Shown here piece after piece: positions 12,422-20,521 of a stretch of DNA of 64,000 bases. The notes below the pieces were generated by a model that saw nothing but the letters and a program-made list of their open reading frames with translations, was not told the origin of the DNA and did not search any database. Source of the DNA: Bacillus thuringiensis (GTDB lineage: Bacteria; Bacillota; Bacilli; Bacillales; Bacillaceae_G); contig NZ_CP155559.1 in the NCBI RefSeq assembly GCF_022095615.2, positions 2,167,501 through 2,231,500 on the forward strand. Direction: 5' to 3'. The stretch's first letter is position 1. The number at the start of each line of letters is the position of its first letter. The position numbers and the translations under genes are program-made.

Positions 12422-12964
12422 ATGTTAGTAGCGGAAAATAGAACAAATGAATTCACTTATAATGTACAGGCAATTAAAAATATTTTATTTTCTGGAGATA
12501 CATCATCTATTCATGCTTTAGAAAGGCTTTTGAATGATACAGTTCAGTTTGATGTCCTCGAACAAGAGTTACTTGATAGACAGTATATCCCGAAAGAAGC
12601 AAAGAATTTCTTTGATAAAAACGGAACATTTCTTTATCGTGTATCGAATGTTAGTTATAAAGGAAAAGTGCTATCTGAAAATCTCATTTTTGCGGACACT
12701 TCGTTTTTACCAGATACAATTAAGAGTGAATTAGAGAGTGAAAACATTCCAGTTGAAAAACTTATAGAAAAGATGGAGGTAAGAAGAAATGTATTATACG
12801 AAGGATATCAGCCATCTGGGAATATTATTGAATTGTTTGATGGATGCTCTGTTACGGCGAATGTGTATCCAACTAGAAAATATCAAATTGTAAGTAATTG
12901 CAAATGTATATTTTATATTTGTGAAGTGTATCATGCAGAGAATATAAAAAATCTGCTTAAATAA
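12422..12964 (+). CDS. Chorismate-lyase-like (UbiC/DUF98-type) protein, tentative
   Basis: This 180-residue protein lies directly downstream of the phosphopantetheinyl transferase. ATG 12422 is chosen over GTG 12413 because AAGAGG at 12407-12412 is well spaced from it. I read a chorismate lyase pattern. An N-terminal LLNDTVQFDVLEQEL stretch precedes FLYRVSNVSYKGKV with Arg73, followed by a LPDTI helix start and a long strand region, then RKYQIV and CIFYICEVY with Glu168. These Arg and Glu positions line up with the catalytic Arg and Glu of E. coli UbiC. Families with this fold include pyruvate-releasing lyases and ligand-binding domains of regulators. The assignment is by eye and not secure. 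It ends at the terminator shared with the HU gene. Confidence 0.6.
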   Translation: MLVAENRTNEFTYNVQAIKNILFSGDTSSIHALERLLNDTVQFDVLEQELLDRQYIPKEAKNFFDKNGTFLYRVSNVSYKGKVLSENLIFADTSFLPDTIKSELESENIPVEKLIEKMEVRRNVLYEGYQPSGNIIELFDGCSVTANVYPTRKYQIVSNCKCIFYICEVYHAENIKNLLK

Positions 12965-12976
12965 GAAATAAACAAA

Positions 12977-13002
12977 AAACCAGCCATTTTATAGGCTGGT
13001 TT
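12977..13002. terminator. Bidirectional intrinsic terminator
   Basis: A 9-bp stem (AAACCAGCC with GGCTGGTTT, 8-nt loop) sits between the convergent siderophore-operon tail and the HU gene. A T-rich run follows on each strand, and the longer one serves the minus-strand HU gene. Confidence 0.85.
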
Positions 13003-13007
13003 CTTGT

Positions 13008-13280
13008 TTATTTAACAGCTTCTTTTAACTCTTTACCTGCTTTAAATGCTGGAACTTTACCAGCAGCGATTTGGATTTCTTCGCCAGTTTGGGGATTACG
13101 CCCTGTACGAGCTGATCTTTCGCGCACTTCAAAAGTTCCAAAGCCGATTAATTGAACTTTATCACCAGATTGTAATGCAGTAGCAATTGTGTCAAATACG
13201 GATTGTACAGCTGCAGAAGCGTCTTTTTGAGAAATATCAGCTGATTGTGCTACGTTTTTAATTAATTCTGTTTTGTTCAT
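13008..13280 (-). CDS. HU-family DNA-binding protein
   Basis: This is a 90-residue histone-like protein that bends DNA nonspecifically as a homodimer and organises the nucleoid. It begins [12 protein letters not shown] and contains [30 protein letters not shown], the conserved beta-arm region with the Pro that intercalates DNA, followed by the usual [10 protein letters not shown] end. Length is exactly typical. It is a single-gene unit with a GAGGTGA site and the terminator at 12977-13002. Bacillus cereus group genomes carry more than one HU paralogue, so I do not assign hupA or hbs. Confidence 0.96.
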   Translation of the reverse strand: MNKTELIKNVAQSADISQKDASAAVQSVFDTIATALQSGDKVQLIGFGTFEVRERSARTGRNPQTGEEIQIAAGKVPAFKAGKELKEAVK

Positions 13281-13484
13281 GTTTTCACCTCATAAAAAAA
13301 TTTTTGGAATGAATGTTTTAGTATAATAGATAGTAAAGATAAAGCTATCACTATGATTAGAAAGAATACTATATAATTATGTTAATTTCGTTGCAAGAGA
13401 CTGAATCCCTTCTATTATTTAGGGATTAATTAAGAATCGATGTGTATAAAAAGCTTTAGTATGAGGATGAGGGGGAGTATACGA

Positions 13485-14252
13485 ATGATTTTTCGTGAAA
13501 AAAATGAGAAAGAAAGTATATTAATTCGTCAACATAATCATGGTTTTTTAGCTGGAGAGATTGCAAAGCATATAAAAGAAGACTTTTTTGAAGGTAAAAC
13601 ATATGTAAAAGAAACAGTTGATGCAATATATGAGCATGACAGAGGATGGATAGAGCTAGATAAAGTACCAATTTTAAATGATGCTAAAAATATTCCATAT
13701 ACATTTATGGATTGTCCAAGCCCATTACGTTTTGTTTTTTATACGATTGGTTTGAATGAAATTGAAAATTCTAATCCATACGGGGCATTGCTTTGCAGTA
13801 AACATTTTTTATCATTTCCACTAAACGAGGAAGATGAAGAGATGATGTCATTTTATAAACATGAATTAGAACGGCAAAAAAGAATTTTGAAAACGTTAAC
13901 AAAGGAACAGTTTGCGATGTTTGATAAACATTATAGATTATTAAAGTTTTGTGATGAACTTTCTTTATACGTATGTATGAATAAGCCTGGTGTAAAAAAG
14001 AAAGATGAAATTGATTTATTTAAAGATGGTTTTGAAGGAACAGAAATGTTTAATAGTAAGGATGAGAAACTTATTCAAGCTGAATGGGTGGACGAGGAAA
14101 CAATTCGGATTACACCATTTCCATTTCAAACGGAATTTCATACGTATGTAAAATATAAAACGATAAATAAACATGAAATGAAAGAAAAAGGGATTGCAAA
14201 GGTTGATAGAGAATCGGAAACGAAGAAACAAATTATTCGTTTCATACAATAG
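13485..14252 (+). CDS. DUF3891 family protein, HD-like
   Basis: This 255-residue soluble protein matches the DUF3891 pattern. It has an N-terminal RQHNHGFLAGEIAKH segment with two histidines, then VDAIYEHDRGWIELD with a His-Asp pair. That arrangement resembles metal-binding HD-domain hydrolases, although no activity is established for this family to my knowledge. ATG 13485 is preferred because GAGGGGGAG lies just upstream, and the longer frame from 13440 has no such site. It is followed after 14 nt by the DinB gene and is probably co-transcribed with it. Confidence 0.8.
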   Translation: MIFREKNEKESILIRQHNHGFLAGEIAKHIKEDFFEGKTYVKETVDAIYEHDRGWIELDKVPILNDAKNIPYTFMDCPSPLRFVFYTIGLNEIENSNPYGALLCSKHFLSFPLNEEDEEMMSFYKHELERQKRILKTLTKEQFAMFDKHYRLLKFCDELSLYVCMNKPGVKKKDEIDLFKDGFEGTEMFNSKDEKLIQAEWVDEETIRITPFPFQTEFHTYVKYKTINKHEMKEKGIAKVDRESETKKQIIRFIQ

Positions 14253-14266
14253 GGAGGTAATATAAA

Positions 14267-14791
14267 TTGAAAGATTATATATTAAAACAGTTTGATTACC
14301 ACGCTTGGGCTAATACTAGATTATTCAATCGATTAAAAGAGTTACCAAACTATGAGACAATTTTTAATGAGCAGATACCGAGTGTATTCCCATCCATTAA
14401 GGATACTTTTGTTCATATTTATATTACAGATCAAGTGTGGTTACACATATTGCATGGTAAAAGTATGAATGAAGCAATACAAGACCGAGAAAATTTACGA
14501 AAACAAATTGAAACTAAATCGTTACATGAATTAGAAAAAATGTTTGAAAACATGGCAAATCAATATAAAGACTTTTTAATTACAATACAAGATGTGAATG
14601 CTGTATTTGTTATTGAGAACCCATATGCAGGGGCATTAGAAACTTCAATTTTAGAGTTAGTACAACATGTCGTAAATCATGGTACATATCATAGAGGAAA
14701 TATAACAGCGATGATCCGTCAACTTGGTCATTCGTCGACAATGATGGATTTTGTACTGTATTTACATATGGTTAAAAAGCAGGGAGAGTAA
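14267..14791 (+). CDS. DinB family protein
   Basis: This 174-residue four-helix-bundle protein is of the DinB/YfiT type. The three metal-ligand histidines are visible: FDYHAWANTRLF near the N-terminus (about residue 12), FVHIYITDQVWLHIL (about 50), and the C-terminal NHGTYHRGNITAMIRQLG (about 145-162). Members include thiol-dependent transferases using bacillithiol, and many are uncharacterised. It starts with TTG at 14267 after GGGAGGTAA. It is tightly linked to the DUF3891 gene and followed by a strong terminator. Confidence 0.88.
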   Translation: MKDYILKQFDYHAWANTRLFNRLKELPNYETIFNEQIPSVFPSIKDTFVHIYITDQVWLHILHGKSMNEAIQDRENLRKQIETKSLHELEKMFENMANQYKDFLITIQDVNAVFVIENPYAGALETSILELVQHVVNHGTYHRGNITAMIRQLGHSSTMMDFVLYLHMVKKQGE

Positions 14792-14802
14792 TATAGTTTG
14801 TA

Positions 14803-14845
14803 AGAAGGAGAGGCTTTAATTATAGAAGTCTCTCCTTCTATTTTA
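14803..14845 (+). terminator. Intrinsic terminator
   Basis: A long stem (AGAAGGAGAGGCTTT opposite AGTCTCTCCTTCT, with an A-rich loop) is followed by ATTTTATT. It closes the DUF3891-DinB unit. Confidence 0.8.
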
Positions 14846-14882
14846 TTCCGCATTCATGGTAGATCGACTGATTAAAGTTTTC

Positions 14883-16076
14883 TTAAGAAGCTTTATTTTC
14901 TTGTAATTGCTTAGCGTATTGTACAGCCTTAAATGCATTGACTCTACCATTTTTCCAGTACGTACCTGTACCACTAATTTTATCAGAAGTTGACTCAATA
15001 ATTTGGCGGATTTGTGTATTGCTATATCCTTGATTTGCTAAAAGGGCAGCGACTCCTGCAACATGAGGTGTTGCCATAGATGTACCACTTAATGATTGAT
15101 ACGTGCTTCCTTTATATGTGGAATATATATTTGAACCTGGTGCTGCAACATCTACCCAGCTACCATAAGTAGAAAATGAAGATTTCTTATCTGCTTGATC
15201 TGTAGAAGCAACTGCAATCACTTCGCTGTAATAAGCAGGGTAATTAGCTTTTGTATTTCCAGCATTTCCAGCAGCTGCAACTATAACAGAGCCTTTATTC
15301 CATGCATATTGAACGGCTTGTTGTAATGCAGTACCACCATTTGGAGCTCCTAAACTTAAACTAATTACTTTTGCACCCGAATCAGCAGCTTCTCGAATAC
15401 CTTGCGCTACAGCATCAAGAGTACCACTTCCTTGATTATCTAATACGCGGACAGCATAAATTGAAGTTTGTGGGGCAACACCAGCAATTCCGACACTATT
15501 ATTCGTAAGTGCTCCAGTAATTCCAGCACAATGCGTACCATGACCATTACCATCATCAGATGTATTGTCATTATCAACATAATCATGCCCGTAAATTACT
15601 TTTGAAGCCAAATCAGGATGTGAGCCTTGAACTCCTGTATCAATAATAGCTACTTTTACACCAGGATCACTTCGTTGGCTATCCCAAGCTTGTGGAGCTT
15701 GAATTTTTTGTAATCCGTATTGATTATTAAAATATGGGTCGTTTGGAGTCCAAAAGGCATGAACGTAATAATTCGGTTCTGCATATTCTACATCTGGATT
15801 ATTTTTATAACTCTTTATTTTTTCTTTTACAGTACCTTTTGAAAATTGAACGACTTCAAAACCTAATTTATCATCTTTAGATAAGACATTAGCTCCGACA
15901 GATTTATGAAAAGATTGCACATTACTTAAAGCTGCATTTTGCTTGAACTTAACGATTAATTGGTTAGGAACGTAATCAGTAGATGATGTTTCAGCGCTTG
16001 AAGTATTCGTGTTAAAGAAGAAACCACCAATGATAAATGATAAAACTGATAGGAAAACAATGATTTTGTTTTTCAA
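14883..16076 (-). CDS. Secreted subtilisin-like serine protease (thermitase type)
   Basis: This is a 397-residue S8 peptidase. Residues 1-28 are a signal peptide (Lys-rich start, hydrophobic core, SSAE), and about 34-107 are an I9-type propeptide ending PNYYVHA. The catalytic domain follows with Asp146 (VAIIDTGVQG), His179 (GHGTHCAG), oxyanion Asn271 (AAGNAGN) and Ser333 (SGTSMATPH). The overall layout resembles thermitase and Bacillus Ak.1 protease rather than subtilisin Carlsberg. It would be exported and self-processed, degrading extracellular protein. It is monocistronic with a GGGAGGAAA site. A perfect small hairpin lies in its upstream region. Confidence 0.95.
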   Translation of the reverse strand: MKNKIIVFLSVLSFIIGGFFFNTNTSSAETSSTDYVPNQLIVKFKQNAALSNVQSFHKSVGANVLSKDDKLGFEVVQFSKGTVKEKIKSYKNNPDVEYAEPNYYVHAFWTPNDPYFNNQYGLQKIQAPQAWDSQRSDPGVKVAIIDTGVQGSHPDLASKVIYGHDYVDNDNTSDDGNGHGTHCAGITGALTNNSVGIAGVAPQTSIYAVRVLDNQGSGTLDAVAQGIREAADSGAKVISLSLGAPNGGTALQQAVQYAWNKGSVIVAAAGNAGNTKANYPAYYSEVIAVASTDQADKKSSFSTYGSWVDVAAPGSNIYSTYKGSTYQSLSGTSMATPHVAGVAALLANQGYSNTQIRQIIESTSDKISGTGTYWKNGRVNAFKAVQYAKQLQENKAS

Positions 16077-16112
16077 AAGATTTTTCCTCCCTTTTCTTGG
16101 ATGAGTTTTTCA

Positions 16113-16130
16113 GCGACACTTTAATGTCGC
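16113..16130 (-). promoter_or_regulatory. Perfect hairpin upstream of the protease gene
   Basis: GCGACA and TGTCGC flank a 6-nt spacer about 40 nt before the protease start. It could be a 5'-UTR stem-loop or an operator. It has no T-run, so it is not a terminator. Function is unknown. Confidence 0.45.
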
Positions 16131-16263
16131 ATCCCTTTTCAACTATATAGTTAGACCATACGATTTATGACATTTATGTGAAAAACTTTTGGAGGAATAA
16201 AAAGGAGTAAACATTGATATAAATATATTTTTAATGATAGTAATTAAGTAAAAGAGGGGATAA

Positions 16264-16302
16264 AAAAAGGAATGCTCATCATGTATGAGTCATTCCTGTT
16301 TT
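16264..16302 (-). terminator. Intrinsic terminator of the symporter gene
   Basis: On the minus strand CAGGAATGACTCAT pairs with ATGAGCATTCCT around a short loop and is followed by seven Ts, immediately after the symporter stop codon. Confidence 0.85.
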
Positions 16303-16308
16303 CATAGA

Positions 16309-17676
16309 TTAACTTGCCTGTTTTTTATTATTTTCTTTCAATTTCTCTGCTTGTAAAAAGCGATTCGTTTCAGCAACAACTATGCCACTTAAACCAATTA
16401 GCCCTATTAAGTTTGGAATCGCCATAAGTCCATTTGCAATATCAGCAAATGTCCATACAATACCTAGTTTTAAATTAGCCCCAACAGCAATCATGACGAT
16501 AAAGATTGCTTTATAATATTTAACAGCACCTTCTCCAAATAAATAAGCCACGCATTTCTCGCCGTAATACGACCATCCTAAAATAGTAGAGTAGGCAAAT
16601 AATATAATTGCGATACCAAGAATCATACTACCAGCAGTGCCAAATACAGATTGGAACGCAAGTGTTGTTGCTTCAACGCCGGTTTTTCCTGACTTCCATG
16701 CACCTGTAGTAATTAATACTAGCCCTGTAATGGTACATACAATAAACGTATCTAGAAAAGTACCAGTCATAGAAACTAAAGCTTGCTTTGCAGGTGAATC
16801 AGTTTTTGCGGCAGCTGCGGCAATAGGGGCACTCCCTAAACCAGCTTCGTTCGCAAATACACCGCGCGCCATTCCGATTTGAATAGCTGATGCAACTGTT
16901 GCGCCAATAAAACCACCAGCAGCTGCAGTACCAGTAAATGCGCCAGAAAAAATAAGTGAGAATGCTTCTGGAATTTGATCATAGTGATAGAAAATAATAA
17001 TAAGACCAGCATTGATATAAAAGAAAGCTTTAATAGGAACGATATATCCTGTCACTTTCCCAATTTTTTTCACACCGCCTAAAATAACAATAGCGATTAA
17101 AAACGACATGAATATACCAGTTAGAGCAGGAGGGAAAGAGAAATTAATTCGCATTGCCTCTGCAACTGAGTTAGATTGCACCATATTACCGATACCGAAA
17201 GAAGCAGTTGTACCGAATATGGCGAATAAAACAGCAAGCCATTTCTTACCTAAACCACGTTCTAAATAGTACATTGGTCCACCTGAATATTCACCATTTT
17301 CATTACTAACACGGTATTTCACCGCAAGAATTGCTTCAGCATACTTTGTTGCCATACCGAACAACGCAGTAATCCACATCCAAAAGATTGCACCGGGTCC
17401 ACCGATTGTCACCGCAGTTGCAACACCGGCTATATTTCCCATACCAATCGTTGCTGCCATAGCTGTCATAAGTGCTTGGAAGTGGCTAATATCTCCAGAG
17501 GAAGATGTATCTTCTGATTTTTTAAATGCTAGTTTGTGAGCGTATAATAGTTTACTAAACTGTAAACCCTTTAAACGCACTGTGAGAATGATACCAGTAC
17601 CAACGAGTAACAACAACGTTGGTAATCCCCACACATAGTGATTGATTTGTTCTAATACTGTACTTACTGTTTCCAT
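16309..17676 (-). CDS. Sodium:alanine/glycine symporter (AGCS family)
   Basis: This 455-residue membrane transporter imports alanine or glycine with sodium. It has the AGCS hallmarks: GNIAGVATAVTIGGPGAIFWMW (about residues 80-100), KYRVSNENGEYSGGPMYYL, and the long signature around GVFANEAGLGSAPIAAAAA (about 270). About ten to eleven hydrophobic helices are evident. It lies downstream of a tandem glycine riboswitch on the same strand, which strongly suggests glycine as a substrate and RNA-level control by glycine. ATG at 17676 has an AAAGGAGAA site. Confidence 0.95.
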   Translation of the reverse strand: METVSTVLEQINHYVWGLPTLLLLVGTGIILTVRLKGLQFSKLLYAHKLAFKKSEDTSSSGDISHFQALMTAMAATIGMGNIAGVATAVTIGGPGAIFWMWITALFGMATKYAEAILAVKYRVSNENGEYSGGPMYYLERGLGKKWLAVLFAIFGTTASFGIGNMVQSNSVAEAMRINFSFPPALTGIFMSFLIAIVILGGVKKIGKVTGYIVPIKAFFYINAGLIIIFYHYDQIPEAFSLIFSGAFTGTAAAGGFIGATVASAIQIGMARGVFANEAGLGSAPIAAAAAKTDSPAKQALVSMTGTFLDTFIVCTITGLVLITTGAWKSGKTGVEATTLAFQSVFGTAGSMILGIAIILFAYSTILGWSYYGEKCVAYLFGEGAVKYYKAIFIVMIAVGANLKLGIVWTFADIANGLMAIPNLIGLIGLSGIVVAETNRFLQAEKLKENNKKQAS

Positions 17677-17699
17677 CTGTATTCTCCTTTTTTAGAAAA

Positions 17700-17733
17700 A
17701 ATAAAAACCACTTCAAGTAAATGAAATGGTCTC
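17700..17733 (-). terminator. Hairpin with T-run between glycine riboswitch and symporter
   Basis: On the minus strand CCATTTC pairs with GAAGTGG (one G-T wobble) around an 8-nt loop, followed by TTTTTATTTTTT. It lies just after the second aptamer and 24 nt before the start codon. It is the likely expression platform: a terminator whose formation depends on glycine binding. Confidence 0.65.
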
Positions 17734-17774
17734 TGGAGAAACAAGGGATAGAAAAATAAACCGATACAAATCGG

Positions 17775-18009
17775 CTTTTTCTTTCGCTTGTCTCTGTCCT
17801 TTTACCTGAGAGATTATCCGCTATAGTAGCGGATTTGCTCCTTCGGTGCTCGTTTTCCTCCGCGCTACATAAAGCGAGAGGGAGTCTCTCCAGAGATTCG
17901 TCCCCATGCAGTTCTACTTGTAACCAAGACCTGAGAGTTTCAAAGTTGATTCAGCAACTTTTTGCCCCGTCGGTAGATCAATAGACCTTCTCCTGAATGG
18001 TTCATCCGA
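17775..18009 (-). promoter_or_regulatory. Tandem glycine riboswitch (two aptamers)
   Basis: Read on the minus strand, two glycine aptamers follow each other. The first, about 18009-17895, holds CAGGAGAAGGTC, ACCGACGGGGCAA and AAACTCTCAGGT. The second, about 17900-17775, holds TGGAGAGACTCC, CACCGAAGGAGCAA and AATCTCTCAGGTAAAAGGAC. These are the conserved glycine-riboswitch core segments (family RF00504). Downstream lie a terminator-like hairpin and an AGCS symporter gene, so the switch probably tunes uptake to glycine level. In known gcvT cases glycine turns expression on; whether the switch is on or off here cannot be settled by eye. Confidence 0.93.
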
Positions 18010-18123
18010 ATTATAAAATTTATAAAAATATTGATTGTAAATCAATAAAAATATTATAGTCAGTCAAAATGTGAATTGCAATCTTTTTTTATTTTAAAAT
18101 AATAACTAGTTTCAAATATTTCA

Positions 18124-18423
18124 ATGGCTATGTTATTAGTTGGCTTATTTGCACTCATATATTTGGACAAAGAATCTAAAATTGAAGATTTTCCAGTACC
18201 AATGTCAGCAATCCATATTAACGATGATAAGGAAGCAGATTATAAATACATAAGTGTAATACCTATTACAAAGGCAAGTGGATGGGAGAATTCAGGGGAA
18301 AATGGGCATACTGTTAGTTTCAAAAAAGGGGAGAGGAATGTAACTGTAATACATTATCCGAGAGAACTAGCGTATTATTTATTTGAGCAAAAGGTGAATA
18401 AGGGAGATAAGATAAAGATGTAA
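18124..18423 (+). CDS. Short hypothetical protein, possibly N-terminally truncated
   Basis: The open frame is 99 residues. Residues 1-14 are hydrophobic (MAMLLVGLFALIYL) and the rest is a polar domain with ISVIPITKASGWENS and VTVIHYPREL. There is no convincing ribosome binding site before ATG 18124 or ATG 18130, and an in-frame stop lies just upstream. Either this is a weakly translated small membrane-anchored protein or the 5' end of an ancestral gene has been lost. A proper terminator overlaps its stop codon. I do not recognise the family. Confidence 0.45.
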   Translation: MAMLLVGLFALIYLDKESKIEDFPVPMSAIHINDDKEADYKYISVIPITKASGWENSGENGHTVSFKKGERNVTVIHYPRELAYYLFEQKVNKGDKIKM

Positions 18424-18450
18424 TTCGTTACGGATTACATCTTTTCTTTT
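18414..18450 (+). terminator. Intrinsic terminator
   Basis: AAAGATGTAAT and ATTACATCTTT form an 11-bp stem around a 9-nt loop and are followed by TCTTTT. The stem includes the stop codon of the 18124 frame. Confidence 0.75.
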
Positions 18451-18616
18451 GATTCTGAATTATTTGAAATATAATCAGATAGATGGTTTGATATATGTAG
18501 TAATAAATATGATTCGTTCTATATGTAGATAAGGAGCACTGAAGAGACTATAAAAATATTATGTAAACTAAAGGTTGTAAGTGGAAGATAAATTATATCC
18601 TAAGGAGGAACTAAAA

Positions 18617-19237
18617 ATGTTACTAAAAACAATATACTGTAAGGTAGAAGAAGAGAAAAAAGAGTTATTTTCAATGGCACAAGAAAAATGGCGTGATATA
18701 CAGCATTTAGATGGATTTCATGGACAATTGGGTGGATGGAATGAAGATGAGGCATGTGTATTTACTTTATGGGAAGATCAAAATGCATATCAATCATTTA
18801 TGAATGGTGCTCACGATACCATTTATGTAAATAGTAATCAAAAGGATACGTTTCTTTCATGTGAAATTGAATTATTTCAAACGTTGTATGATATAAATGA
18901 TTTGCCTTTGAAAGACGTTGTTAAAGAAGGATCATTCGTAAGAGTTGCTATATGTGATGTAATGGGGGGAATGGAAAAGCAGTTTTTACATAAACAAGAA
19001 ACAATTTGGAATAAAGGGATGGAAAAAGCAAAAGGGATGCTAGCTGGAGTTATTGGGAAATCTTTAAAAACTGGAAATCGTTACATAGTGTTAACTTATT
19101 GGAAAGATGAAATGGCACATCAAAATTATGTAGAAGAGATTCTCCCTGAGCTGTATAAACTAGCTAATATTCATGAGGATTTAGAAAATATAAGAGGTAA
19201 ACAAGCTGTATGTAAGGAAGAGTGGTTTGTATATTAA
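18617..19237 (+). CDS. DUF4937 domain-containing protein
   Basis: This 206-residue cytoplasmic protein appears to have two ferredoxin-like (antibiotic-monooxygenase-type) halves. The first is about 1-100 with IQHLDGFHGQLGGWN, ACVFTLWEDQNAYQSFMNG and a conserved aromatic/acidic end. The second is about 105-205 with NRYIVLTYWKDEMAHQNYVEE. The first half fits DUF4937, whose role is unknown. ATG 18617 is chosen because AAGGAGG ends 9 nt before it, whereas the longer frame from 18581 lacks a site. It stands alone on the plus strand. Confidence 0.75.
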   Translation: MLLKTIYCKVEEEKKELFSMAQEKWRDIQHLDGFHGQLGGWNEDEACVFTLWEDQNAYQSFMNGAHDTIYVNSNQKDTFLSCEIELFQTLYDINDLPLKDVVKEGSFVRVAICDVMGGMEKQFLHKQETIWNKGMEKAKGMLAGVIGKSLKTGNRYIVLTYWKDEMAHQNYVEEILPELYKLANIHEDLENIRGKQAVCKEEWFVY

Positions 19238-19422
19238 GTGTACAAAACGTGCATAAATGAATGTATAATAAAGATATTTTCTTATAAACGAGTAATTAAT
19301 AGAAGACGTTATATACCCTTTCATGTTAATATATTTAAGTTATAATAGAAGGCTTACCCTTTTGTATTGTACGGTAGAAGCAGTGTGAGCTTGAATTTTT
19401 TTTAGAAAAGGATGTGCCTAAT

Positions 19423-20130
19423 TTGCGTATCAATAAATTTATTAGTGAAGCTGGAAAAGCGTCTCGACGTGGAGCAGATAAATTAATTAATGAGAGAAGA
19501 GTAATTATTAACGGTAAGGTTGCAAAAATTGGTGACCAAGTAAATCCAGGTGATGATGTGCGCGTAAATGGAGAGCAACTTCGTATTGCTCGAGATCACG
19601 TATATATTGCTTTAAATAAACCAGTAGGTATTACATGTACGAGTGAAAAAGCTGTAAAAGGTAACATTATCGATTTAGTGAACCATCCTTTACGAATTAG
19701 CCATATTGGACGTCTTGATAAAGACTCAGACGGTTTAATTTTGTTAACGAATGATGGTGATATCGTTAATGAAATTTTACGTGCTGAAAACAAACATGAG
19801 AAAGAATATATCGTTTCAGTAGATAAGCCAATTACACCTGATTTCTTAGAAAAAATGGCAGCTGGTGTGAAAATTTTAGGAACAAAAACGCTTCCTTGTG
19901 AGATCACACAGTTATCAAAATATGAGTTCAACATTATTTTAACGCAAGGGCTAAATCGCCAAATTCGTCGTATGTGTGAAGCTTTAGGTTATCAAGTATA
20001 CACGTTAAAACGTACGAGAATTATGAATATTGAATTGAATAATTTACCTGTGGGACAGTGGAGAGATTTATCGAAGAAAGAGAAACGACGTCTATTTTCA
20101 GACTTAAATTACGAACCACAAGATTGGTAA
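19423..20130 (+). CDS. rluF: 23S rRNA pseudouridine synthase, RluF type
   Basis: This is a 235-residue RNA-modifying enzyme. An N-terminal S4 RNA-binding domain (RINKFISEAGKASRRGADKLI, about 1-60) precedes the RsuA/RluB/E/F catalytic domain. The catalytic Asp lies in GRLDKDSDGLILLTNDG, and QGLNRQIRRMCEALGY is the second conserved block. RluF isomerises a uridine near the peptidyl-transferase centre of 23S rRNA (U2604 in E. coli). Subgroup choice among RluB, RluE and RluF is from overall appearance. TTG 19423 is preferred to GTG 19414 because the AAAAGGA site is correctly spaced only for TTG. A terminator follows. Confidence 0.85.
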   Translation: MRINKFISEAGKASRRGADKLINERRVIINGKVAKIGDQVNPGDDVRVNGEQLRIARDHVYIALNKPVGITCTSEKAVKGNIIDLVNHPLRISHIGRLDKDSDGLILLTNDGDIVNEILRAENKHEKEYIVSVDKPITPDFLEKMAAGVKILGTKTLPCEITQLSKYEFNIILTQGLNRQIRRMCEALGYQVYTLKRTRIMNIELNNLPVGQWRDLSKKEKRRLFSDLNYEPQDW

Positions 20131-20141
20131 AATTGAGAAAG

Positions 20142-20174
20142 GGAAACCAAAAATCTATTTTTGGTTTCTTTTTT
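20142..20174 (+). terminator. Intrinsic terminator of rluF
   Basis: GAAACCAAAAAT and ATTTTTGGTTTC form a perfect 12-bp stem with a 2-nt loop as written, followed by TTTTTT. Confidence 0.9.
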
Positions 20175-20201
20175 ATTTAATAAAAAATCTTTTTTTAACA
20201 C

Positions 20202-20230
20202 TTGCAAAAATAAAATGAATAAGATATAGT
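20202..20230 (+). promoter_or_regulatory. Sigma-A promoter of the T-box/thrS unit
   Basis: TTGCAA at 20202-20207 and TATAGT at 20225-20230 are separated by exactly 17 nt. Both are close to consensus and lie about 30 nt before the first T-box leader. Confidence 0.75.
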
Positions 20231-20260
20231 AAATAACAATAAATGGATGTACTTATAAAA

Positions 20261-20503
20261 GCAAAGAAAAGGACACGAGTTATTTTATCCGGTTATACAG
20301 AGAAGGAAGGAAAGCTGAGAACTTCCTAACGCAGAAAAATAACTTACCACCTTAGAGCTGCACTAGGGAAATTAAGTATCTAGTGCCGTGTAAGCGACGT
20401 TATCGCAAAAGAAGCCATTATGTTTTTTGTGATGGGAATCTGGGTGGAACCACGAATATAAGCATATTCGTCCCTAATTTTTAGGGATGAATATGCTTTT
20501 TTG
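20261..20503 (+). promoter_or_regulatory. T-box leader 1 (threonine)
   Basis: This is a full T-box riboswitch: a Stem I region beginning AAAGGACACGAG, a probable specifier ACC (Thr) in CTTACCACCTT, and the conserved T-box GGGTGGAACCACG at 20442-20454. It ends in a strong terminator (AGCATATTCGTCCCTAA paired with TTAGGGATGAATATGCT, then TTTTTT). Uncharged tRNA-Thr would bind the specifier and the T-box bulge and prevent the terminator. No coding region lies between this leader and the next, so they act in series on thrS. Confidence 0.95.
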
Positions 20504-20521
20504 CATTCAATTTCATAATAA

